The notes under the pieces: generated by a model
What the model was told of the DNA's origin: nothing
Database searches by the model: none
Seen by the model: the letters and a program-made list of their open reading frames with translations, nothing else
NCBI GenBank assembly: GCA_947259885.1
Contig: CAMYNW010000001.1
Location: forward strand, 1-64,000
Source: an uncultured Gammaproteobacteria bacterium
GTDB lineage: Bacteria; Pseudomonadota; Gammaproteobacteria; Arenicellales; Poriferihabitantaceae
Direction: 5' to 3'
Length of the DNA: 64,000 nucleotides
In this document: positions 55,189 to 64,000 of the stretch, in pieces
Layout of the letters: each line of letters opens with the position of its first letter
Position numbering within the stretch: the first letter of the stretch is position 1
Program-made: the position numbers and the translations under genes

Positions 55189-56382
55189 CTATCGCTCCAC
55201 CAGTTTGATGCGTTTATTGTACCAATTCATAAATGACGAAATAAGCAAAGAAAAAGTCAGGTAAAGCAGCAATACGATCGTCATGCTTTCCATCTCGCGA
55301 CCGGTTTGGTTCAAGGTCACACCACCAATCGTGGCGACAATGTCCATATACCCTATCGCGATGGCCAGCGAAGAGTTCTTGGTTAAATTAAGGTACTGGC
55401 TGGTTAGCGGCGGGATAATAATGCGAAGCGCTTGCGGAATAATCACAAGATTCAGAATCCGGCCACGACTGAGTCCGAGCGCGGCGGCGGCTTCAGTTTG
55501 TCCCCAGCTTATTGCGGAAATGCCAGATCTTACTATTTCACCGATAAACGCTGCGGTGTAAAAGGAAAGGGCAATCCACAGTGCAACAAATTCAGGTCGG
55601 ACAACCATCCCCCCTTTAAAATTAAATCCTGCTAGTTCGGGTATCTCCCATGTGATAGGGCTGCCAAGAATGAAATAAGCGAGCACGGGAACGACAATAA
55701 TAGCGCCAAGGTTGATCCAAAAAACCGGGTAATGACGACCGGTCGCGTCCTGTACTTTGTGTGCGTACCTGCTAAACCATATCGAGAATATAATGCCTGC
55801 TGCAAACAGTCCTGTAACCACCCAAAATAGTGGCTCGAAATTCGGGCTCGGTATAAAGAAACCGCGGTTGGTCAGAAATGCGGCATCACCGAGATTTAAG
55901 GCATTTTTCGGCAAAGGAAGAGAGTGAACGATTATGCCGTGGAGCAGAAGTATATGGAGAAGAACAGGAACGTTTCGAACGTATTCGATATAAACATAGG
56001 CAAGTCTGTTGGTAAGCCAGTTTTTTGAGAGTCGCAACACGCCTAGTAAAAATCCAACAAGAGTGGCCAGAATCACTCCAAATACAGCAACCAGCAGCGT
56101 GTTTAAAATACCAACAATCATCGCTCTGAAATGAGTAGAGCGGGATGAGTATTCAATCAATGACTGGCTGATGTCATAACTTGATGGCTGGGATAGAAAA
56201 TCAAGACTAATATCCTTGCCAATTGACTCGAGATTTGAAATCGCGTTTCTGACCATAAAAAAGAAAAACGCGAAAATCGCGGCGAAGGCAATTATCTGAA
56301 TAATTACGGAGCGTGTTTCCTTATCATTCCACAGTCGTGAAATGATGTTTCTCTGAGGTTGGGAAGCTATAGCCTCACTCAT
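55189..56382 (-). CDS. aapQ: Amino-acid ABC transporter permease AapQ
   Basis: The 397-residue permease has the AapQ pattern: LIEYSSRSTHFRAMIVGILNTLLVAVFGVILATLVGFLLGVLRLSKNWLTNRLAYVYIEYVRNVPVLLHILL, a central insertion with extra helices, and EAA loop IVRSGISAISWGQTEAAAALGLSRGRILNLVIIPQALRIIIPPLTSQYLNLTKNSSLAIAIGY. It is separated from aapJ by 230 bp that contain a strong hairpin. Confidence 0.95.
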   Translation of the reverse strand: MSEAIASQPQRNIISRLWNDKETRSVIIQIIAFAAIFAFFFFMVRNAISNLESIGKDISLDFLSQPSSYDISQSLIEYSSRSTHFRAMIVGILNTLLVAVFGVILATLVGFLLGVLRLSKNWLTNRLAYVYIEYVRNVPVLLHILLLHGIIVHSLPLPKNALNLGDAAFLTNRGFFIPSPNFEPLFWVVTGLFAAGIIFSIWFSRYAHKVQDATGRHYPVFWINLGAIIVVPVLAYFILGSPITWEIPELAGFNFKGGMVVRPEFVALWIALSFYTAAFIGEIVRSGISAISWGQTEAAAALGLSRGRILNLVIIPQALRIIIPPLTSQYLNLTKNSSLAIAIGYMDIVATIGGVTLNQTGREMESMTIVLLLYLTFSLLISSFMNWYNKRIKLVER

Positions 56383-56574
56383 ATTCGGTATCCACTGTGT
56401 TCTTGATTAAAACGGTTATCGGCTTGACCCTGGGAACAGTCCCGGATTGCCAGCCACTTAATCCGCCAAATTGTTATTTAACCGACCGAAATCATCCTTA
56501 CGGATTATTTAAACCTCCTTATTCATTTACACCAGCCAGCACCATCGATACTACAGGGCTTTAGGCCAAAAGCA

Positions 56575-56602
56575 AATTGGGGCGCCGAAGCGCCCCAATT
56601 TA
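56575..56602 (-). terminator. Strong intra-operon hairpin between aapJ and aapQ
   Basis: AAATTGGGGCGC-CGAA-GCGCCCCAATTT is a perfect 12-bp palindrome with a UUCG loop in the minus-strand RNA, 10 nt after the aapJ stop. It is followed by no T run, so it may stabilise the aapJ mRNA and reduce read-through to the permease genes, giving more binding protein than permease. Confidence 0.75.
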
Positions 56603-56612
56603 TCCGTCTAAG

Positions 56613-57632
56613 TTAACGAATAGGCGCGGCGTAAAGTATACCGCCATCTTTCCATAGCGCATTGAGACCACGCTCAAGTCCGATCTGTGTATCTGGTCCA
56701 ATATGACGATCAAAAGATTCGCCATAGTTACCGACTGCCTTGATTGCACGAACAGCCCACTGAGCGTCCAGGCCAACCATTGCGCCCATATCACTCTCAG
56801 TGCCCAGCATACGATTGATGCTTGGGTTATCACCCGCAGCCGAAGCAAGTTCTTCTACATTAGCCTGAGTAATGCCCAGCTCTTCGGCATTGATAAGGGC
56901 ATTCACCACCCATTTAGCGATGTCTGACCACTGGTCGTCACCGTGACGTACGGCGCCGCCCAGGGGCTCTTTGGAAATAATTTCCGGAAGAATAATATGA
57001 GCAGATGGGTCATCCAGCGCGGCTCGGGTAGAAGCGAGACCTGATGCGTCTGTGGTGTAGACGTCGCAACGGTTGCCGGAGTAGTTGGTGATGCCTTCTT
57101 CGTTGGTTTCAATCGCAACCGGCTCGTAGCTGATGTTATTGATGCGGAAGAAGTCAGCCAGGTTCAGCTCGGTTGTGGTACCCGTCTGAATGCAGACGGA
57201 GGCGCCATCAAGATCTTTTGCTGACGTAACGCCGAGTTCCTTGCGAATCATGAAACCCTGACCGTCGTAATAATTTACCGGTAGAAAGGTCAATTTTAGG
57301 TCCGCATCACGGCTCATGGTTTCGGTTGTATTACGGAAAAGAATGTCACCCTCGCCGGAATTCAAAACTGTGAAACGAGTTTTACCCGTAGTCGGGATAA
57401 ACTTCACCTTCTCTCCGTCACCCAATACCGCTGCCGCAACTGCGCGGCAGAAGTCAACATCAAAGCCCTCCCATCGGCCATTTTCATCGGGAGCTGCAAA
57501 TCCGGCCACACCGGTTGTTACAACACAGTTAAGTTCACCGCGGGCCTGAACGTCTTCCAGGGTAGCTGCCTGAGCGGCAAACGCAGTTAATGACAATGCA
57601 GCCGCTACAGCTGCAGATTTGGTAACTCTCAT
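56613..57632 (-). CDS. aapJ: General L-amino-acid periplasmic binding protein AapJ
   Basis: The 339-residue protein has a signal peptide (MRVTKSAAVAAALSLTAFAAQA) and a type-2 solute-binding fold: TLEDVQARGELNCVVTTGVAGFAAPDENGRWEGFDVDFCRAVAAAVLGDGEKVKFIPTTGKTRFTVLNSGEGDILFRNTTETMSRDAD, a typical AapJ N-terminus, and ending in LERGLNALWKDGGILYAAPIR. It captures a wide range of L-amino acids for AapQMP. It is the first gene of the operon. Confidence 0.96.
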   Translation of the reverse strand: MRVTKSAAVAAALSLTAFAAQAATLEDVQARGELNCVVTTGVAGFAAPDENGRWEGFDVDFCRAVAAAVLGDGEKVKFIPTTGKTRFTVLNSGEGDILFRNTTETMSRDADLKLTFLPVNYYDGQGFMIRKELGVTSAKDLDGASVCIQTGTTTELNLADFFRINNISYEPVAIETNEEGITNYSGNRCDVYTTDASGLASTRAALDDPSAHIILPEIISKEPLGGAVRHGDDQWSDIAKWVVNALINAEELGITQANVEELASAAGDNPSINRMLGTESDMGAMVGLDAQWAVRAIKAVGNYGESFDRHIGPDTQIGLERGLNALWKDGGILYAAPIR

Positions 57633-57918
57633 GAGACTTTCTCCTCTTAATTGTGTGAGTTATGATGATCAAAAAACCAGATTATCAAGTTTATCAAGGT
57701 GATAAACCACTTTGTAAAAGCTGGTATCTAAGGAATTGTAGCGCATTCATGCCCTTAAATGTAAAGGTGTATGGCTAAGAATGGACTGAAGTAAGGCATT
57801 TTTTCTAACCGGCTTGAGGCCGTGCAGAAGGAATCGGTTCTTACAAGACTGCAATCGGATCCCACTAAGTCAATTCAAATCAAAAAGATATCAAGATAAT
57901 TTAAATTAAATTCACTGC

Positions 57919-58887
57919 TTATAGTCTTTCGTGTGCCTGTAGGTCAGCGTGATAGGAGGAGCGAACCATAGGCGCAGAGGCGACATTGCTGAATCCCATA
58001 TGCTGCCCTGCATTTCCGAATTCATCAAACTCTTCCGGACTCCAGTAACGTTCCACATTGAGGTGGTGGGGGCTCGGCTGAAGGTATTGGCCGATTGTCA
58101 GCATGTCGACATTATGATTACGCATATCCCGCATCACTCGCAGAATTTCATCTTTTGTTTCTCCAAGCCCGAGCATCAAGCCTGACTTGGTCGGCATCCC
58201 AGGATTGAACTGTTTAGCCCTTCTCAGTAATTCGAGGGAATACCGATAGTCGGATCCTGGCCTTGCTTGTTTGTAGAGCCTGGGAACGGTTTCGAGGTTG
58301 TGGTTGAAAACATCGGGTGGGGATTTGCCAATTATTTCAATGGCGACATCCATTCGACCGCGAAAATCCGGTGTCAGGATTTCAATTTTAGTTGCAGGGC
58401 AGCGCGACCGCACCGATTCAATACACTGTCGAAAATGATCCGCGCCGCCGTCTCTTAAATCATCCCTGTCTACTGACGTTATCACAACATAACGCAGGCG
58501 CATCAGTTCAATAGTTTCGGCCAGATGCTTTGGTTCCTCAGGATCGAGTGAATTTGGTCTGCCGTGACCCACGTCACAAAAAGGACATCTGCGAGTGCAA
58601 ATGTCCCCCATGATCATGAAAGTTGCGGTGCCGTTTCCAAAGCATTCTCCCAGGTTTGGGCAAGCTGCCTCCTCGCACACTGTATGTAGTCCTTTTTCAC
58701 GCAGAATATTTTTCAAATCGGCAACCGCCTGGGTCCCGGTAAATTTTGCTCTAATCCACTTAGGTTTTCGCAGACGTTGTTCACGTGAGCGAACCTCTAC
58801 CTTTACCGGAATCCTGGCAGTCTTGTCTGCGCCTCGTAGCTTCTCTCCTTTTACGATTGGTCTAGGTCGGTTGGTCGAAGCTTCCAT
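57919..58887 (-). CDS. lipA: Lipoyl synthase
   Basis: The 322-residue radical SAM enzyme has the cluster motif [15 protein letters not shown] and the auxiliary-cluster cysteines in [14 protein letters not shown], plus the terminal Arg-Ser in [11 protein letters not shown]. It inserts two sulfurs into octanoylated lipoyl domains, including GcvH. It starts 36 bp after gcvP on the same strand, so it is probably the last gene of the gcv operon. No lipB lies in the window. Confidence 0.97.
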   Translation of the reverse strand: MEASTNRPRPIVKGEKLRGADKTARIPVKVEVRSREQRLRKPKWIRAKFTGTQAVADLKNILREKGLHTVCEEAACPNLGECFGNGTATFMIMGDICTRRCPFCDVGHGRPNSLDPEEPKHLAETIELMRLRYVVITSVDRDDLRDGGADHFRQCIESVRSRCPATKIEILTPDFRGRMDVAIEIIGKSPPDVFNHNLETVPRLYKQARPGSDYRYSLELLRRAKQFNPGMPTKSGLMLGLGETKDEILRVMRDMRNHNVDMLTIGQYLQPSPHHLNVERYWSPEEFDEFGNAGQHMGFSNVASAPMVRSSYHADLQAHERL

Positions 58888-58923
58888 ATTAAAAACTAGC
58901 AGTATAGAGGATTAAATAATTCG

Positions 58924-61806
58924 TCATGCGGCATCCTGGCGTGGACTATTATCCTCGTAGTCCGATAAAGCAGGACATGTGCAGACTAAATGGCGGTCGC
59001 CGTAAACGTTATCAACGCGTCCTACAGGTGGCCAGTATTTGTTTTCGCGTGCCTCTCTGGTCGGGAAGAATGCCTGCTGGCGAGTATATGGAAATTCCCA
59101 CTGGTCCTGTACCAGCAGGTGATAGCTGTGCGGTGCGTTTTTTAACAGATTGTTTTCCCGGTCAGTTTTGCCTTCCTCTATATCTCGGATTTCTTGACGG
59201 ATTTTTATTAGAGCGTCACAAAAACGATTAATTTCTGCGAGAGATTCACTTTCAGTAGGCTCGATCATCAACGAGTCCGGCACTGGCCATGACATTGTGG
59301 GCGCATGGAAACCATAATCCACCAGCCGTTTGGCAACATCTTCAACGGTGATCCCGCTGGGTTCTTTGAGCGGTGCAAGGTTGACCACGCACTCATGGGC
59401 GACCATTTCGTTGGCTCCTCGATACACTACCGGGTAATGGGGATCCAGTCGCTGGGCAATGTAGTTCGCGTTAAGAATTGCCACTTGGGTAGATCTTTTC
59501 AAGCCGTAAGTGCCCAGCAGCTTGATATAGGCCCATGATATCAGCAAGATCAGCGGAGAACCCCAAGGCGCTGCTGATATGGTGCCTAGAGGGCTGGAGC
59601 CGTGGTTGTTACAACTCACCACAGGGTGATCGGGCAGAAACGGGATCAGGTGCTCGCGCACACCAATTGGACCCATCCCTGGACCGCCCCCGCCATGGGG
59701 GATGGCGAATGTTTTGTGTAAGTTGAGGTGCATCACGTCAGCGCCTATTTCTGCAGGTCTGCATATGCCTACCATTGCGTTCATATTTGCGCCATCCATG
59801 TAAACCTGGCCGCCATGCTGATGCACGATATCGCAAATCGTTTTGATAGATGCTTCGAATACGCCGTGGGTTGAGGGATAGGTCACCATAGTGGCCGCCA
59901 GATTATCGCTATTTAGCTCGGCCTTTTCCCGGAAATCGTCAAGGTCAATATTGCCGTCGCTGTCACATTTCACCACAACGACTTTCATTCCCGCCATCAC
60001 CGCACTGGCAGGATTTGTTCCATGGGCCGAAGATGGAATCAGGCAGACGTTTCGATGGGCCTCTCCCTGCGAATGATGCAGTGCTCGAATACATAAGAGC
60101 CCTGAGTATTCGCCCTGGGATCCGGCGTTAGGTTGAAACGAAAAACCGGCAAATCCTGTGAGTTCACGGAGCAGATTGTCGAGTTCAGTGATGATCCGAT
60201 GATAGCCCGCGGTATGTTTTGCCGGCGCAAACGGGTGGATGTGCGCAAACAGCGGATTTGAAATTCCTTCCATTTCGCTGGCTGCATTGAGTTTCATGGT
60301 GCATGATCCTAGAGGAATCATCGACCTTGCCAGGGTGATGTCTTTGCTGGCGGTCTTCCGCAAATATCGCATGAACTCGGTTTCTGATCGATAAAGATGA
60401 AAATTTGGGTGTGTTAAATATTCGCTGGTGCGGTGAAAAGATTCCGGAATCGACTGGGGCAGATCGCGATCAAAGATGACTCCGCTTACACGCTCTGGTG
60501 TGCTGCCTGCAAACACCTGAACCAATCCTTCTATTTTTTCTCGATTTAACGTTTCATCAAGTGTAATGCCAACGTGATCGGCATCCACTTTTCTCAGGTT
60601 GTAACGTGCCTGCTCTGCATTGTCGATGTAATAATCGGCTCGTCCAGGGGTTCGAACAATTATTGTGTCAAAGAATTCCTGGTGGACAATATCGAATCCG
60701 ATTTCCTTCAAGCCTTCGGCGAGTGCGCGGGTTAACCTGTTGACTGATTTAGCGATTCGATCAAGTCCTTCCGGGCCATGATACTGAGCATAGAAAGTCG
60801 CCATTACTGCTAACAGTACCTGGGAGGTGCAAATATTGCTATTGGCCTTATCTCTTCGAATATGTTGTTCACGTGTCTGCAGAGCCATGCGGTAAGCGGG
60901 TCTGCCCGCTGAATCGATCGCCACTCCAATCAGGCGGCCGGGAATTGATCTTTTGTACTTTTCGTGCGTCGCGAAGTAGGCAGCGTGTGGTCCGCCGAAC
61001 CCCATTGGGACTCCAAACCGCTGAGTACTGCCTACAGCAATGTCCGCGCCAAGCTCCCCAGGAGGTGTCAGCTGGGTTAACGCAAGCGGGTCTGCGGCCA
61101 TGATAGTGAGTGCACCGCTGGCCTTCAAGTTCTCAATTTCGCTTTTGAAGTCTTGAATGAGTCCGGATGTGCCCGGGTACTGAAACAATCCGGCAAAATA
61201 TTGACCCTGCTTAAGCGCATCCAGGTCACCGACTACCACTTCAATTCCCATAGGGATAGCGCGAGTTTTCACCACTGCAATGGTCTGTGGGAGGCAGTCT
61301 CCATCCACGAAAAAGCGGTTACTTTTGTTCTTTACCACGCGCCTTGCCATCATCATTGCTTCTGCCGCAGCGGTCGCTTCATCAAGGAGAGATGCATTCG
61401 CGAGCTCCATGCCAGTCAGATCCGTGATCATCTGCTGGAAAGTAATGAGCACTTCAAGGCGGGCCTGACTGACTTCGGGCTGATAAGGGGTGTACGCGGT
61501 ATACCAGTCCGGATTTTCCATAACGTTGCGTCTTATTACCGGTGGCGTTACGGTTCCGTGGTACCCCATTCCAATCATTGAAATTGCCGCGGTGTTTTTC
61601 GCTCCTATTTGACGTGTAAGCTTGTTTAACCGATTTTCGTCAAGGGCTTCCGGCAGCTGGAACGGTTGGCTGCTAAGAATCGACTCCGGAATTGTCTGTT
61701 CGATCAGATGATCCATGGATTCAAGTCCCAAGGTTTCAAGCATTTTGGCAATTTGTTGCGGATCCGGACCGATATGGCGCCGGGTAAAGTCGTCAGCTCT
61801 CGGCAT
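58924..61806 (-). CDS. gcvP: Glycine dehydrogenase (decarboxylating), P-protein
   Basis: The 960-residue single-chain P-protein (E. coli 957) decarboxylates glycine and passes the aminomethyl group to lipoylated GcvH. N-terminal half has FTRRHIGPD, SMIGMGYHGTVTPPVIRRNVMENPDWYTAYTPYQPEVSQARLEVLITFQQMI; C-terminal half holds the PLP lysine in MHLNLHK-TFAIPHGGGGPGMGPIGVREHL near residue 709. Its start is 57 bp after gcvH. Confidence 0.98.
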   Translation of the reverse strand: MPRADDFTRRHIGPDPQQIAKMLETLGLESMDHLIEQTIPESILSSQPFQLPEALDENRLNKLTRQIGAKNTAAISMIGMGYHGTVTPPVIRRNVMENPDWYTAYTPYQPEVSQARLEVLITFQQMITDLTGMELANASLLDEATAAAEAMMMARRVVKNKSNRFFVDGDCLPQTIAVVKTRAIPMGIEVVVGDLDALKQGQYFAGLFQYPGTSGLIQDFKSEIENLKASGALTIMAADPLALTQLTPPGELGADIAVGSTQRFGVPMGFGGPHAAYFATHEKYKRSIPGRLIGVAIDSAGRPAYRMALQTREQHIRRDKANSNICTSQVLLAVMATFYAQYHGPEGLDRIAKSVNRLTRALAEGLKEIGFDIVHQEFFDTIIVRTPGRADYYIDNAEQARYNLRKVDADHVGITLDETLNREKIEGLVQVFAGSTPERVSGVIFDRDLPQSIPESFHRTSEYLTHPNFHLYRSETEFMRYLRKTASKDITLARSMIPLGSCTMKLNAASEMEGISNPLFAHIHPFAPAKHTAGYHRIITELDNLLRELTGFAGFSFQPNAGSQGEYSGLLCIRALHHSQGEAHRNVCLIPSSAHGTNPASAVMAGMKVVVVKCDSDGNIDLDDFREKAELNSDNLAATMVTYPSTHGVFEASIKTICDIVHQHGGQVYMDGANMNAMVGICRPAEIGADVMHLNLHKTFAIPHGGGGPGMGPIGVREHLIPFLPDHPVVSCNNHGSSPLGTISAAPWGSPLILLISWAYIKLLGTYGLKRSTQVAILNANYIAQRLDPHYPVVYRGANEMVAHECVVNLAPLKEPSGITVEDVAKRLVDYGFHAPTMSWPVPDSLMIEPTESESLAEINRFCDALIKIRQEIRDIEEGKTDRENNLLKNAPHSYHLLVQDQWEFPYTRQQAFFPTREARENKYWPPVGRVDNVYGDRHLVCTCPALSDYEDNSPRQDAA

Positions 61807-61863
61807 GGCGTGTTCTCCGAAATTTATAAAGTCTGAATAAGAGTGAAGTGGGCAGGAAGAAAA

Positions 61864-62238
61864 TTAAGCCAAGGATTCGACAAGGGTCTGGTAAGCCTCC
61901 TGGTCCAACAAAGCTTCCAGCTGACCCGGGTCTGATGGACGCAGTTTATAGAACCATCCTTCGCCAGTTGGATCTTCATTGACCTTCTCAGGGGTGTCGG
62001 CCAGCGTTTCATTGACTTCAACTATAGTACCTGAAACGGGCGATTTTACTTCTCCGGCGGCCTTTACAGATTCTACCACTGCAGTGTCTTCACCCTGATC
62101 AACCTCCCGGTCGACCTCGGGGAGCTCGACGAAAACCACTTCGCCAAGTTGCTGCTGGGCAAAATCAGTGATCCCTACAACCAGCAGATCACCATCCGGT
62201 CGTGCCCACTCATGGTCGTCTGTGTATTTCATATTCAT
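61864..62238 (-). CDS. gcvH: Glycine cleavage system H protein
   Basis: The ATG at 62238 (MNMKYTDDHEWARPDGD) has GGAG eight nt upstream and gives the usual 124 residues; a TTG five codons upstream is not needed. Lys59 in VVESVK-AAGEVKSPVSG is the lipoylated residue. The H protein shuttles the aminomethyl group between P, T and L proteins. It lies between gcvT (103 bp upstream) and gcvP (57 bp downstream). Confidence 0.97.
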   Translation of the reverse strand: MNMKYTDDHEWARPDGDLLVVGITDFAQQQLGEVVFVELPEVDREVDQGEDTAVVESVKAAGEVKSPVSGTIVEVNETLADTPEKVNEDPTGEGWFYKLRPSDPGQLEALLDQEAYQTLVESLA

Positions 62239-62341
62239 GGATAATTTCTCCAATTATTAGTCTGTTAATAATACTATTTCGCCTTTACAAATGACTCCAA
62301 TAAAACAATCAAATCTCTTGGTCGCATTCTGCTCGGAGTGA

Positions 62342-63472
62342 TCAACGCGCATATTGATGTGATACAAAGGGTAGGGTTGTTACGGAGACGGGTAAAAGTT
62401 TTCCACGGACTTCTGCCTGCAATAAAGTGTCCGCTGCTGACAGGGCGGTGTTGACGTAACCCATGCTGATTGGATGTCCGAGGGATGGACTGAAACCGCC
62501 GCTGGTGATACTGCCGACAGGGTTGCTATTTTGATCAAATAATTGAGTACCGGTTCGCATAGGGGCACGACCCTCGGGAAGCAGACCCACTAGTTTTCGC
62601 TTCGTTCCCTGAAGAATTTGATCAAGGATGATATCGGCCCCAGGGAAACCTCCTTCCCGCGCACCGCCGGCACGTCTTGGTGGTGAAATTGCCCATTTAA
62701 GGCCAGCTTCGATAGGTGTAGTCTCGGAATCAAGGTCCTGGCCATATAGGCAAAGCCCCGCCTCCATGCGCAGCGAATCCCTGGCACCGAGCCCCGCAAG
62801 ATCCACTGAATCATGGTCCAGAAAGGCTTTTGCTAGATTGGGTGCATGTTCCGCTGCTAACGATATTTCGAAGCCGTCCTCACCGCTATAACCTGACCTC
62901 GATACCATACAGGGGAAACCCGCTAACTCGAGATTCTGCACATCCATGAACTTCATTCGATTAATATTTTGATCCGGCTGGCTGACAGATTTTGATAATA
63001 CATCAGCGGCTTCTGGCCCTTGTAGCGCGATGAGGGCAAGATTTTCCATCATCTCGAATTGTAATGTGTTGCCAAGTTCGCTCTTCAACAGGGCCAGGTC
63101 TTGGTGCTTGCAGGCTGCATTAACTATCAGTACAAAATGATCACCCCGATTAATCACCATCAGGTCGTCCAAAATACCACCCTGGGGGTTCAAGAGCAGT
63201 CCATACTTTTGTCTGCCAGCAGCCAGTCCGACTAAATCCGCGGGAATCTGATTCTCAAGTTGAGCCGCAATATCCTCTCCGACAACACGAATCTGTCCCA
63301 TGTGCGAAACATCAAACAACCCGGCCTTGGAACGGGTGTGTAAATGCTCTTTGATAATCCCCGGCGCATAGTGCACCGGCATTTCGTAGCCGGCAAATTG
63401 AACAAGTTTTGCCTGATGATCCTGATGCAGCGAATGCAGAGGAGTAGTTTGCAGCGGGTAATGTTCGGCCAT
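62342..63472 (-). CDS. gcvT: Aminomethyltransferase, T-protein
   Basis: The 376-residue folate enzyme has MPVHYAPGIIKEHLHTRSKAGLFDVSHMGQIRV at the N-terminus, GVGGILDDLMVIN-type segment PQGGILDDLMVINRG, GYSGEDGFEI, and LGARDSLRMEAGLCLYGQDLDSETTPIEAGLKWAI. It transfers the methylene group to tetrahydrofolate. As first gene of the operon it is preceded by a short AT-rich leader with no glycine riboswitch. Confidence 0.97.
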   Translation of the reverse strand: MAEHYPLQTTPLHSLHQDHQAKLVQFAGYEMPVHYAPGIIKEHLHTRSKAGLFDVSHMGQIRVVGEDIAAQLENQIPADLVGLAAGRQKYGLLLNPQGGILDDLMVINRGDHFVLIVNAACKHQDLALLKSELGNTLQFEMMENLALIALQGPEAADVLSKSVSQPDQNINRMKFMDVQNLELAGFPCMVSRSGYSGEDGFEISLAAEHAPNLAKAFLDHDSVDLAGLGARDSLRMEAGLCLYGQDLDSETTPIEAGLKWAISPPRRAGGAREGGFPGADIILDQILQGTKRKLVGLLPEGRAPMRTGTQLFDQNSNPVGSITSGGFSPSLGHPISMGYVNTALSAADTLLQAEVRGKLLPVSVTTLPFVSHQYAR

Positions 63473-63512
63473 GCTCCCGGTCCGGTTTCTATATTAAGAC
63501 AGAGAAGGTATG

Positions 63513-63531
63513 ATAGTTGGTTTTTAACTAT
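63513..63531. repeat. Short inverted repeat in the gcvT leader
   Basis: ATAGTT-7 nt-AACTAT lies 41 bp upstream of gcvT in an AT-rich stretch; it could be an operator or leader hairpin of the gcv operon. The remaining 63473-63593 gap is AT-rich without other structure. Confidence 0.35.
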
Positions 63532-63593
63532 AATAATAATTAATTAATATAATCTATTTATTTAGAATACAAATGCATAAATATTGCCTGAGT

Positions 63594-64000
63594 TTATGAG
63601 CCGGTTTCACGATATTTTTCGCATTTTGACAGAAAGGTCTGGGTACTAACCGGCATCGGAACTCGAACATTTGCAATCCAGGTGATCAGGTTTCTGCCGT
63701 TTCTCAGTAAATTTGTGCCGCGTTTTATATGTCGCTCAAGTTCAGCGCTAGCGCCCCGCGGAATCACCGCCATGAACTCAATCAACTTCTCTCCATCCGC
63801 GACAAACTCCGGCCACACCTGGTAGTAACTTGAGTCGCTGCGCAAAATTTCACATTCTCGTTTGGCGACTTCAATAAAGTCATCAATGAGGGGGGGTATT
63901 TCATCAAAACACGGATGAATGCTCAGTGTTTGTTTAAGTGACTCACCAATGCAGTCAATTTCTTTCATTGCTTGCGCAATCTTACGATATCGACTGGTGT
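63594..64000 (-). CDS. Unrecognised protein, possibly 5' partial
   Basis: The visible frame ends at 63594 and is open to the right edge (TSRYRKIAQAMKEIDCIG...), so the ATG at 63968 may be internal. About 135 residues are visible, mostly helical and acidic, with LRNGRNLITWIANVRVPMPVSTQTFLSKCEKYRETGS at the C-terminus. I do not recognise the family. It is on the same strand as gcvT and 121 bp upstream of it, with an AT-rich gap between. Confidence 0.6.
   Translation of the reverse strand, partial: TSRYRKIAQAMKEIDCIGESLKQTLSIHPCFDEIPPLIDDFIEVAKRECEILRSDSSYYQVWPEFVADGEKLIEFMAVIPRGASAELERHIKRGTNLLRNGRNLITWIANVRVPMPVSTQTFLSKCEKYRETGS

Noticed and set aside
63473..63593. Possible glycine riboswitch upstream of gcvT
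   Set aside because: The leader is short and AT-rich and lacks the conserved aptamer segments.

Overview
The window is a 64 kb stretch of a gammaproteobacterial chromosome with mixed GC content. The evidence for the lineage is gene order: smpB next to ratA-ratB; a run of lolB-ispE ... tRNA-Gln-prs-rplY-pth-ychF; hemA-prfA-prmC diverging from a lolB-side lipoprotein; rpsO-pnp; and aceK, dksA, selO and hemH nearby. It does not look like an enteric genome. A cobS/cobT pair, an Aap-type amino-acid ABC operon, a NorD-like protein and a PA2778/PA2779 pair fit a free-living, probably marine or environmental relative. I see no insertion sequence, integrase, phage gene or CRISPR array.

Layout. 1-3.6 kb: the 3' part of a very large, probably exported protein with a zinc-phospholipase/nuclease-like histidine motif, cut by the window edge. 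3.9-6.3 kb: trans-translation and ribosome-quality genes (ssrA, smpB, ratA, ratB) and dksA. 6.4-10.8 kb: an operon of a membrane/beta-propeller fusion protein, dtd and aceK. 10.9-14.9 kb: DUF4139 protein-selO, then hemH, followed by a candidate structured RNA. 15.2-17.7 kb: a small membrane protein and glnK-amtB behind a consensus sigma-54 promoter with an NtrC-like site. 18.0-25.8 kb: an accessory-looking block (cobS, cobT, ChrR-like cupin, DUF4124 protein, stand-alone CDF C-terminal domain, GST, HbpS/GlcG-like protein, NorD-like VWA protein). 25.9-29.4 kb: ychF, pth, rplY, prs and tRNA-Gln. 29.5-31.1 kb: a decayed gene remnant and agmatinase. 31.1-38 kb: ispE, lolB, a TPR lipoprotein, then divergent hemA-prfA-prmC. 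38-42.9 kb: a serine/glyoxylate region (DUF1015-serC-serA-like operon and a divergent class V aminotransferase). 42.9-45.6 kb: PA2778/PA2779 pair and asd. 45.7-49.1 kb: rpsO, pnp, and a RodZ-like HTH membrane protein. 49.1-53.1 kb: AI-2E-type permease, an OmpR/EnvZ-type two-component pair and a DNA glycosylase. 53.2-57.6 kb: aapJQMP. 57.9-63.5 kb: gcvT-gcvH-gcvP-lipA. The right edge cuts an unrecognised gene.

Themes. Serine, glycine and one-carbon metabolism is well represented: serA/serC/DUF1015, a class V aminotransferase, and a glycine cleavage operon that ends in the lipoyl synthase needed to mature GcvH. Nitrogen acquisition is represented by glnK-amtB, the Aap transporter and agmatinase. 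The items most worth follow-up are the candidate RNA at about 14.9-15.1 kb, the DUF1015 protein in a serine operon with a ParB/SerK-like motif, the UPF0104-beta-propeller fusion, the probable AUU start of the NorD-like gene, and the orphan CDF dimerisation domain.
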